A stretch of 64,000 nt of DNA from Plotosus lineatus. Lineage: Eukaryota; Chordata; Actinopteri; Siluriformes; Plotosidae. The notes beneath the pieces were generated by a model, which did not search any database, was not told the origin of the DNA, and saw nothing but the letters and a program-made list of their open reading frames with translations. A program made the position numbers and the translations under genes. The DNA is taken from positions 41,527,001 through 41,591,000 of the forward strand of contig CM045733.1 of assembly GCA_024760905.1 (NCBI GenBank), written 5' to 3'. How positions within the stretch are numbered: position 1 is the first letter of the stretch; each line of letters begins with the position of its first letter. Of the stretch, positions 42,371-52,628 are shown piece after piece.

Positions 42371-42830
42371 TGCAAAATGTGATTAAGTTTCTGGGGTATT
42401 GTGGGGCTGTCCTTCCACCAAAGAGCCTGAGAAATTTGTTTGGTCATATGGCACCCCTAAAATATGAAGTCATTTTAAATCAAAATCAGACCGTCTCTGC
42501 CAAGAAACTAAAATTGTGTCAACATGAGACCTTCCAGCAGGACAGCGATCCAAAGCATATATCCAAATAAATACCAAAATGGATTGCTGACCACACAATT
42601 ATCCTTCTGCTATAGTCATCTCAGTCCTCTGACCAAGACCATTTAAAATCACATGGAATGAGCTGAAGAAGAGTGTGCACAAAAGAGCCTGAATAATCTG
42701 GAGTGATTCTGAAAAGAGGAATGGCCTCAGATGTCCGGCTGTGTTCTCCAGTATGATGAAATGTTGAAGAATCATCAGTTCTGTTCACGGGCAAAAGGAG
42801 ACTGTACAAGTGTTCAATGCAGTGATGCCA
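42371..42830 (+). pseudogene. Tc1-like transposase remnant
   Basis: A degraded + strand reading gives KLCQHETFQQDSDPKHISK, followed by 'WIADHTIILL', 'SQSSDQDHLKSHGMS' and 'KRVCTKEPE'. These correspond to the QQDxDPKH and SPDLNPIEN...LK blocks of Tc1 transposases. The PDLNPIE motif is no longer intact. No clear TIRs were found. Confidence 0.65.
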
Positions 42831-42959
42831 AGAATTATGGCACAATAAGTAATTATAATGAAAGTAATAATATAATAAATGTTTCTTGATGAAGGCTTTG
42901 TTTTCTCCAAATAAATTTATTCCATTTAAATTTTTTCTCATTCTTTAAATCCCCACACC

Positions 42960-43790
42960 CTCCACACCTTTTTTACACAACTTTACAAGGTTTGCTAGTA
43001 ACTCTGTGGAACCCTCTATTTACAGATTGGTTCTAATTATCCGACACCTTCAGGGCGAAGCAGGTGCTGGAAAATCTAATTTGCCGATATATCAGGAGCT
43101 TCCCACAAGTACATGTAAATGAAATTAAATCTATCGTAAAAGAATAGAGAAATGGTATACAGTATTATTTACCAAAAATAACAGAAGACCAAAAACAAGA
43201 CTATACGAGCTGGCCTTATTCTCATGAATACCATGAGTGTAGCCTTAAAATTACACTCTCCCTCAATACCGAGGTCATTACACAACTAAGCTGCCTTCTG
43301 TATAATCAAAGGTTCACTGACAGGCTTCCCTTCGGCATGCCGACTTCTAAACCAAATGTACAAAGCCTGATCTTATAAATAAATATATCTATATACACTG
43401 TATACACACACACACACACACACAAAGTAATGCACTGTACAGAAGCCAAATCAGGCATTTTTTTAAAATGTAAAAAAAAAAAAAATTGTGAAACACTTGA
43501 TTCGAGAGTTCCACTCTAAAACACTGAAATTATCAAAGTATTTCACAACCCGAGATGTAGTATAGCCGAATTACATTTACAAAGTTGATTACTTTCCTAC
43601 AGTTCCTATTTTTATCCTGTTATGTCATAGCAGTTGATCAACCATTATAACGATACTGTTTTATCAGCTGTCACGTTTTCCTCTTTCTGTATGCTGACAG
43701 GAAGATGTGGTTTCAGCTGGGATATCTTGATGGGTGGGTGGCAGAAAGGAGGCTAAATGGGTGGAGAAATATATCTGCCTTTAAATAAAC
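42960..43790. other. intergenic stretch
   Basis: No gene recognised. A short (CA)n run lies at 43406-43424. A TATA-like AAATATATC at about 43767 precedes the small candidate gene. Confidence 0.4.
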
Positions 43791-43851
43791 ATTTGTGCAA
43801 AACTCATCCAGAGAACCCTGTGAATACTTCCATCACACTGTTTCTGAAGGC

Positions 43852-44343
43852 ATGGAGATGAATCGTACGTTTTTGGTCTTGAGCTTCATCCTGATCGTTA
43901 TGTCCTTGGTGCTCTTCTCAGACACAATCTGTGAGTTTATTATACACTGTTACTTCGGATTAGTGCCAAAGACTAAGAAACCCACTGTAATAACATTGGA
44001 CTAATATTATGCCATTAATTTCTATGAATTCTAAATGGTATATCCCAATTTTCAAATTTTATTTTATGAACTTCTTTCAAACCACATCTTTTCTTTTTGC
44101 AGTGCTTAAAAGTGAAATATAAGATGATGGTTCAGTATTCCAGTTTTTATTTCTTGATAATTGCATCTAGATCATGTACTAAACAACTCAGGCCATTACA
44201 TCTTAGATGGGAAACCACCAAATGTTTACATCAAAAGTACAGGGACAAATAGTGGCAAAGTTCATCTTCTCAATCGCAAATGTCTTGAGTGTACAGCAAA
44301 AACAGTACAACTGAGGAGCAGAGAGCCACAGTGGTCCAGCTAA
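43852..44343 (+). CDS. candidate small secreted protein, two exons (unrecognised)
   Basis: Exon 43852-43930 starts ATG and encodes MEMNRTFLVLSFILIVMSLV and LFSDTI, a strong signal-peptide profile, ending at a good donor CAATCT|GTGAGT in phase 1. A second exon 44171-44343 (acceptor TGCATCTAG) stays in phase and encodes HVLNNSGHYILDGKPPNVYI, then KSTGTNSGKVHLLNRKCLEC and about 17 more residues to TAA. The total is 83 residues with two cysteines. A TATA-like box lies about 85 bp upstream. The layout (short signal exon, small second exon) resembles small cytokine genes, but I recognise no family. The exon 2 acceptor has a poor pyrimidine tract. Confidence 0.3.
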
Positions 44344-44719
44344 ATGAACTTGAATCATATTGTGAGCTTAATCCATATATCATATATTGCAAAGACTGTA
44401 GGTCATTTTTCTCAAAAATGTATTTCTGTTGGTTGAACCACTCTTGTCCTCAGTACTTTCGAAAAGAATTGTGTAAATAAGAATCTGAATTATTGTAACA
44501 ATAATTACTATTATTGTTATTAGTATTGTATTTCCATTTGTTTATAATTTGAATTATATAACTGCATTATAAATAAGTAATTAGATAAATAACTAGCATT
44601 ATTTAATTATGAAGTGATACAATTTATAATTAATTTTTTCCACAATCATTTTACTAATTTGTAGGACGATTCCACTGAAATTAAGAAATAAGGATGCTAT
44701 TATTAATTCATACCTTATA

Positions 44720-44950
<231 letters not shown>

Positions 44951-44988
44951 ATTAAACCCTGGATAGCTCCCTAGGCCATTACAGGGTG

Positions 44989-45014
<26 letters not shown>

Positions 45015-45022
<8 letters not shown>

Positions 45023-45989
45023 TACTGTATTTGTACATTTAAAAAGACAATCAAATTTTACTGTCGTGTTTATTTTTAATTTAATAACACACACCTCATT
45101 TCTTGCTCAGCCCCAGAGTTTGTCTCTTCCACCTCATGTTGTTCCTCTTTCTTCCATGGAAAAATTCCCCCTAAATTAATCGTTAAAGTGGAAAAGACAG
45201 CCCCACATTGTGCAAGGCGGGGCTTTGTGTGAGTACTGTATTTGAATTCAGAACATGCTTACAAGAAATGCATCATAGTTCACAAATTATCAGGCAGATT
45301 AAATTTGCATGTTTTTCAGGGTCAAGACACGGAGGCAGCAGCTGTGTGTCCGCAGAGTTAACGCTATGGGAAAGTAAACTGCAGGAAATTTCAGGAATTC
45401 TACTTTGCTGTGAAGCTTCATTTTGTTGTTCATTGTTGATTAACACACAGTACACAGGCAAAAATAGATCTGTAACTTCAATATGTGATGTGCATACAAA
45501 AGTGATACAATTGTTATAAGATGAAACCATTCCTGTGATTCTTGGTTGATATACGATTTTCATATGGATAAACCTAACTCTGTTGTAAAAACGGGACACA
45601 ATACATGTGAACATATTTCTAGGAAAGTCCCATTAGTTTAAAATAAAGCAGTCAAAGGGCAAGTAAACCGTAAAATTGAGTAAATCAGAAAAAAAGCATA
45701 TGAAATTCATGTCTATTATAATAAAGGTCGTAGAACATCAGACAGCACACCAGAGATCAAGAATTATCAACAAAAAAGAAAAAAACTATGAACATGTTCA
45801 AAACTCCACACCAAGTAACAACTCTGGCATCTTCCATCCCACAATAGATGAGTTTCGTACAGCATACCCACAAGTATATTTTCTGTAATGAACCCGTTTT
45901 TTACCTATTGTGCAATACATGTGACAAGCCTTCCCCGATAAGCTGCATATTTTAAGTTAACATGGAGAGTAAAGAAATACTTAGTAAGT
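45015..45989. other. intergenic stretch
   Basis: No recognised gene or repeat. A 70-codon ORF at 45676-45888 (lysine-rich) lacks any supporting feature. Confidence 0.4.
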
Positions 45990-46002
45990 GATAATATACA
46001 GT

Positions 46003-46327
46003 CTTCTTCTCTTTCTTGGGAGTCGCCACAGTGAATCATCTGATTCGCATATTTGATTTGGCATAGGTTTTTACGTCGGATGCCCTTCCTGTCACAACCC
46101 TTTAGCAAGAGACAGAAACACGCTGACGGCTTTGCAGCTACTCTTTACAAAAGTCAGCAATGGTTCAATTTCATGCCTCTCACCATAGACCGTGAGAGAC
46201 ATGGCCGCCTTTGACAACCCAGTTAGCTGCACTGGGGGGTCAGTGACAACCTTGTGGGGACTCGAACCCCCAACCTGAGGATCAGCGATCCTGCGCCCTA
46301 TCCACTAGACCACCACTGCCCCTAAGG
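46003..46327 (-). repeat. RTE-linked SINE, full length
   Basis: Bounded by a 13-bp target-site duplication GATAATATACAGT at 45990-46002 and 46328-46340. Read in reverse: head GGGGCAGTGGTGGTCTAGTG, B box GGGTTCGAGTCCC, the CCAGTGCAGCTAACTGGGTT body, then the RTE 5'-like GTGACAGGAAGGGCATCCGA with CGTAAAAACC, and the tail GATTCACTGTGGCGACTCCC. The best complete copy of this SINE in the window. Confidence 0.92.
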
Positions 46328-46340
46328 GATAATATACAGT

Positions 46341-47285
46341 AAACCAGTGAAAAAAACTGCTGTGAAATAAACCCTGACAGTGTGACAAAGGGCCCCGATC
46401 TTCAATCAATCTAAAGAAATTTATGATTCATGATAATTATCATATATAATAATTGGGTGATGACATTTCCCTGGTCTTAATATGACAGAAAATATGAATT
46501 GCATAAATCCCCAAATACCAAAAAACAGGTTTCCAATTTCTGGCGCAGAACTGAAATTATTATAAAAGGTATGAACATACTGATGACTATATATAAAAAA
46601 AAAATAATAATAATAATAACAGATTGTAGAATGTCATAATTGACCAGTCAGAATTGAGTATTAAAATTAACTGTATAATTGCATGTCTAAATTTGCATTT
46701 CCTGTATCATCTAAATCTATAAAAAAAATCTTCTATGGGGAAATATTATACATTAGGGTTGATTATGAACATTCATTCATTTTCTGAACTGCTTAATCCT
46801 GATTATGGCTACGGGGAGGCTGGCGCCCATCACAGCCGATTCTGGGAAAGGGGAGAGTACACCCTGGACAGCTTGCCAGGCCATCGCAAGGCTAATTATG
46901 AACAGCAACTTTGAATCACTACACAATGCTATTCATTACTATCCCAGTATTACCATTTAATTTTTTATTTATTTGTCAAACATGACATGCTGTTTTTAAA
47001 CTCCAGCAGCTAATTATGCATAATTGCTGCATAGTGAAACATACAGTACACACAACAATTATTCAATGATGGCATGGTGGCTATATCTGAATAATCCACA
47101 AAATGAAATAGAAAATTAATGTTTTAGTATTTACTACACTGAAACATAAGATAAATAAAGTGATATTTTTGAAGTTTATTTTATTATTATATTTTTAAAG
47201 CTTGAGAGTGCTCACATGCGGTCTATTACATCTTTTAAAACTCATTCAAAGTGTGAAAAAAATAGTTTTCCCCAAAACTTCGTAA
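46341..47285. other. intergenic stretch with a SINE tail
   Basis: No gene. A reverse-strand SINE tail (GGCGCC...CCGTAGCCATAATCAGGATT) occupies about 46776-46893. Confidence 0.5.
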
Positions 47286-47289
47286 AGAC

Positions 47290-47560
47290 ATCTGTAAAGG
47301 AGACATGGCGGCCATAGGAATAAATACCAACACTTGGGAGACACTGGCTAGTGACAGGATTACTTGGAATGATGAGAGTTGTAAAGCTCTCTCCTGAGGT
47401 GGAACATCACTTGCTACTGTTGCTGAGGCCAAAAGGACCAGAAGGAAAGCCAATGTAGTACAGGCTCCAGGAGAGTCACATGCCAGAACTGCAGTCATAT
47501 ACGCAACTCACGGATTGGACTAGTCAGCCACACCAAGAGCTGTATTTCTACTACAAACTG
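47290..47560 (+). pseudogene. possible LINE C-terminal remnant
   Basis: The + strand reads NTWETLASDRITWNDESCKA, a stop, then TSLATVAEAKRTRRKANVVQ and further degraded sequence. The 'WE.LA.DR..W' opening followed by a basic helix resembles the C-terminal end of some fish retroelement polyproteins. Family assignment is uncertain. Confidence 0.35.
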
Positions 47561-48114
47561 ACTCCAAGGACTCGTGGGCATTGTCTGACGAGTGCCTATA
47601 ATCCCTGAGGAGGATAATCTCCATGAATCTAAGATGGAAAAATAGAAAATAGGTCTAAAACAACAACAACAAAAACACAAACAAAGAATAGCTTTCATGT
47701 TACGATCAATTGTGGTACTATTAGAATTGGAGGTGTGTGTCAAGGAGATAGAGTGAGATAGAGAGAGACAGAAGATAAAAGTTTAGAATCACTGTCTCAT
47801 CTTTAATAGGGATAATGTACAGTTAGGGTGGACAGAAAAGACAATAATAATAAAAAGGGGGAAAGGACATAAGATAAACTGAATATATATAATAACTATA
47901 TAATATATATAAAAACACGTATTTGTGTTTGCTTACCCATTGGGGCAAACTGTTAACTTTAATTTTCAAGGTGGAGAAAATATTGATAAACACTGAAGTA
48001 AGCTTTACTGAGATGTTTGTAGAATGAGTGTCTGCTAATTGATGATCAGAAGAATCATCATACACATTTGCATAGAGGATAATGGTGTGTACGTGTGTGC
48101 ATTTTATTAATCAG
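47561..48114. other. intergenic stretch
   Basis: No gene recognised. Short purine and TA-rich tracts. Confidence 0.4.
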
Positions 48115-48117
48115 CAC

Positions 48118-48953
48118 ATGGAGGTGGGACTGCATCAAGGGTCAGCTCTGAGCCCCTTCTTGTTTGCTATGGTGATGGACAGGCTGACAGACGAGGTTCG
48201 GCAAGAATCTCCATGGCCTATGATGTTTGCAGATGACATTGTGATCTGTAGTGAGAGCAGATAACATCTAAAGAGAGCAAATAAAATCTAGAGAGGTGGA
48301 GGTATGCCCTGGAAAGGAGAGGAATGAAGGTTAGCCTCAGAAAATCAGAATACATGTGTGTGCATGAGAAGGACCCAGGAGGAATGGTGATGATACAGGG
48401 AGCAGAGATAACGAAGGTGGAGGATTTTAAGTACTTAGGCTCAACAATCCAGAGCAATGGAGAATGTGGAAAAGAGGTGAAGAAGCGTGTGCAGGCAGGC
48501 TGGAATGGTTGGAGAAAAGTGTCCAGTGTGATGTGTGATAGGAGAGTATCAGCAAGAATGAAAGGAAAAGTGTACAAGACGGTGGTGAGGCCAGCGATGT
48601 TGTATGGCTTAGAAACAGTGGCGCTGAGGAAAAGGCAGGAGGCAGAGCTGGAGGTAGCAGTGATGAAAATGCTGAGGTTCTCTCTGGGAGTAATGAGTAC
48701 TTCAGAGGGACAGCCCATGTAAGATGTTTTGGAGACAAAGTCAGAGAGGCTAGATTGAGATGGTTTGGACATGTACAGAGGAGGGATAGTGAGTATATTT
48801 GCAGTAGGATGCTGAGGTTGGAACTACCAGGCAGAAGGCCTAGAGGAAGACCAAAGAAGAGATTTATGGATGTGGTGAAGGAAGACATGAAGATCATTGG
48901 AGTCAGAAAAGAAGATGCAAAGGATAAAAGGGAACAGCCGAAAGGAAAAGAAG
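48118..48953 (+). mobile_element. RTE-clade LINE copy 7, 3' fragment
   Basis: Starts at GAGGTGGGACTGCATCAAGG in the RT palm and runs to the tail AACAGCCGAAAGGAAAAGAA. Frames carry GLHQGSALSPFLFAMVMDRL, MFADDIVICSESR, then after a short local duplication near 48260 the C-terminal part (KVYKTVVRPAMLYGLETVAL and RWFGHVQRRDSEYICSRML). The conserved GATCATTTGCTGTGGCGACC block before the end is deleted. Confidence 0.92.
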
Positions 48954-49604
48954 AAGATGCTAGGCAATATCCCTTTGTTTCTGTCTCTAAAATGTCAAAA
49001 TGGATGAACACAGTGCACGGACACAGTATGGTACATAATGCTGTACACCATAAAAAAAGAAGCATAGCGAAAGAAGATATCTTCAAAGTAACCAAATGAA
49101 TCTAATATTTCATCTTATGACAGATCGAGTATTAAATCGAATATGTGATTATTATACCTATTTCTACTATTTATTTACCAATTTCATTACATTAAACATA
49201 TTTAAATAAGAAAAATTAAAATACATTTATATTTGAATAATAATTATATAGTAATAAAAATGCTTACATACATTGATCATATTCAACGTACGTTGTATAG
49301 ATACATTTTTATAAGCTCATAGAATGTCATTATACTGTACATTTAAAAAATAATTTTAAAAGTGAGAACGTTTACTATAATTAAAGACTTGTAGCTAAGC
49401 TAGCTAGGCCATTTTCTCTGCAAACATATTAGCTAGTTAGCTAAGCATTTTCTATGTCACTATTTGTTCGGGGAGATTTATTCATGCAGGTAAGGCAAAA
49501 AAAAAAAAAAAAAAAAAAAAAAGTTACTGTTGTAGAAGGAGTAGATTTTAAAAACAAAATTTCCTTGAAATTAATTAGATGTAATGTTGCATTGACCTTC
49601 AACC
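48954..49604. other. AT-rich intergenic stretch
   Basis: No gene. A poly-A tract lies at 49498-49522. Confidence 0.5.
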
Positions 49605-49808
49605 ATTCACACTCACCCCTAGGGGCGATTTGGAGTGGCCATTAACCTACTGTGCATGTTTTTGGAGGGAACTGAAGTACCTGGAGGAAACTCAAGCAAG
49701 CACAGGGAGAACATGCAAACTCCACAGAAAAATGCCCAGGCTGGAAATCGAACCCAGGACCTTCTTGCTGTGAGGCGGATGTGCTAACCACTGCACCACC
49801 GTGCTGCC
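49605..49808 (-). repeat. tRNA-derived SINE
   Basis: Read in reverse: GGCAGCACGGTGGTGCAGTG, TTAGCACATCCGCCTCACAG, B-box-like GGTTCGATTTCC, TTTGCATGTTCTCCCTGTGC. The same family as 58146. Located 3' of septin-7. Confidence 0.75.
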
Positions 49809-50154
49809 TTGTGTGTATGATAACCAGGTTTGATATTAGCCATCAGAAAAACTGATAAAACCCTGTCGTTAAAATCTAGGATGAACTAAGCTGTGAGTGC
49901 AGTAACAGTCAGCATCCACAGGAGGGAGCATCACATCCTCTGAATCCGCTGGAGCAAAATCATGCCTTCGGAATGTTCCAGAGAAGATACAGTACTGTAG
50001 AGGAATAAAGTCAGTCAGTCTGTCTCTCTGTCAGTATTTCTGTCCGTCTCGCTGTCAGTCTCTCTCTCTGTATGTAATATGGGAATCATAATCATGCAAG
50101 GGAAATTAAAAGGAACGTATGGAGCTGAAGCAAAGGGAAAGGACGTCTTCGTGA

Positions 50155-50194
50155 TTAAAAGATTTTTCCTTTTTTCTTGTTCTTCTCCATGGTT
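50155..50194 (-). CDS. sept7: septin-7 terminal exon
   Basis: Acceptor TTTTTTCAG|A, encoding [12 protein letters not shown] and the stop TAA. The Lys-rich end is typical of SEPT7. Confidence 0.93.
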
Positions 50195-50451
50195 CTGAAA
50201 AAAGAAGTGGATAAAATGTCACGAAAGTTAGAACAAGTTAAAGAATCGATAATCATGGCAAAGTGCTTTAATATAAGAAACAGAAAAAAGTGTGTGTGTG
50301 TATACTTGGAGGAGTCGAGTTTCTGTTGCTCGAGCACACGTTGCTGTGCCTCCCAGTTTGCCTTCTCCTCTTCATACTGCCTCCTCTTCTCCTCCAGCTC
50401 CTTATACTGCACCTCCAGGTTCCTCTTCATCTGCTCATGTCGCCTCTCCAG

Positions 50452-50498
<47 letters not shown>

Positions 50499-52580
50499 AA
50501 CCAGATCTCCACTTAACATTCACATTAAATAAAAAAATACTATTGTGAACACACCATGAACTTTAAATTCTGTAAGGACGGCATGGTGCTATAAAGGTTT
50601 GCACATCTGCTTCTCAGCAAGAACGTCTCGGGTTCGCGTTCCAGGCTCTGTATGCAGTTTTCTTGTTCTCCCCATGATTGTTGTCACTAAAAATTAAATG
50701 CTAGGGGTTGGTATGATGGCGCTGTGATTAACACACAGCAAGAAGGTCCTGAGTTTAAGTCCTGGGCTCAGGTTTTCTGTATGGAGTTTGCATATTCTAC
50801 CCATGCTTGAGTGGGGAGATTTTCAGTCCAAAGATAGGCACATTAGGCTACCTGGCTGTCCTTGACGTAAATGTGAATAGTTGTATGTATGTGTTGCCCC
50901 GCAGTGGCGTTAATGCATATGTTCATTAAGAGAGCATGGAGGATTCAGATAAACTTTAGATTAAACTGACACCATATTATTTATTCTACTTGATACTTGA
51001 AAACAGTGAACATTTTTGTTGTATTTTTAAAATACAGTAAAACCTCCGCTGACGAACGCTTAAGCTCACGAACTTTTCGCCTCAAGAACATTAAATTTGC
51101 GAGCATATTGTCTCTGCTGACGAACTAGTTTTCGGCGGACGAATCAAACCACGCGGTCGAACAGCGCCACGGTGGCGACCACGAGAAGCTGACGCACGCT
51201 CACGGCGTCACAGTTCGTCACCCCCTTTCTTTGAATGCGGACGTGGTTTGTGTTTGATAGACATTCTGGACCATATTGAGTGTACTTTTGCTATTATGGG
51301 ACCGAAAAAGACCCCACCACAGGCGGAGATCATTGAAAAACACGAACGAGGTGTGCGTTTGTGTGACTCAGCGTCCCAGTACCAGTACGCCAAGTCTACC
51401 ATTGCTCCCATCCTTAAGAACAAGGAAGCTATTGAGGGTGCGTGTGTGGCTAAGGGTGTTTCCAAACAGTAGGCGTTTCCAAACACTCCTTCCAAACAGT
51501 AAGTCCCTCCCTCCCTCCCTCCCTCCTCCCACTCCATTCCATCAAGCCATCAACTACCATCACAAAGGTAAACAAAACGACTTTATTATACAGTACAGTT
51601 TATTTCTTTAATTACAATACAAGAGCACATTTATTATACATAAAATAAGGTATATTTTTGTGTAGTTTTAAGGCTTATTTAGTAGAAAATTATGTTTTAT
51701 GGGGACCTGGGAACGGATTATTCTCATTTTAATGGTTTCTTATGGGAAATAAATGTTCGGAAGACGAACTTTTCGCCTCACACACACTTTCTGGGAACCA
51801 ATTATGTTCGTGAGCTGAGGTATCACTGTATATACTAAAACCTGCAGCGAGTGTTTCAGCAATGCAGTTTCTTCTGAAAGTCTGAGTACACATGAGTTAC
51901 ACTTACACACCAAGCTTTACCACACACTTTACTGTCATATGATCACACGATCACACTACCAGCCTTAATCAGATCAAAGACTTCACAGAGTGCTCCTACA
52001 CTATTTACACAAGGGATGGGATGATAAAACTGTATTAGGATAGCACCATAAATCTACAGAAATAAACACACACACACACACCTCAGCCTCCGAATCCTTC
52101 AGTTTCTGTTTCTTTTCTTTGACCTTCATCTCAAACACCTGCTCCATTTCACTCTCCATCTTCTTCATCTTCATTACATGCTCTCTGCGCTCCTCCTCCA
52201 TCTGAGCTAGTGGACTCCTAAAACACACACACACACACACACACACAGTAACGAGGGTGCCGGGGATGAGGCCTAACCGCAGCAGCCAGTAACAGAGAAC
52301 CGGACCATCGGAAATAAGACCACACTGCAGATTTATTTAGCTGATTTCGGTGTTGACCATATAAAGCTAGGTCTTATGGTGCTACAAATACTGCTCATAC
52401 ACAAAGCAGTAAAAGAAACTGTGAATTACCTCCTGCACGGACTCGTGTGAAATGTAAAAGAAGCGGAAACCTGATGTGTGACATTAAGACAGACACATCA
52501 CTACAGTGCGTCACAGCCCAAAAGAATGAGGCACTACCTTGTTTTGTAAACCAGCATTACAGCTGTATTCTGACTGTTAC

Positions 52581-52628
<48 letters not shown>

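Noticed and set aside
43340..43430. Short CA repeats considered as a CRISPR-like or satellite array
   Set aside because: Simple dinucleotide repeat; no spacer structure. No CRISPR array exists in the window.
47235..47498. Reverse-strand ORF with a signal-peptide-like start
   Set aside because: The opposite strand carries a better match to a retroelement remnant. There are no splice sites or conservation cues for the reverse ORF.
51248..51472. A 74-codon version of the Tigger DBD ORF starting upstream
   Set aside because: It needs a TTG start; the ATG at 51296 begins exactly where homology to Tigger transposases begins (MGPKK).
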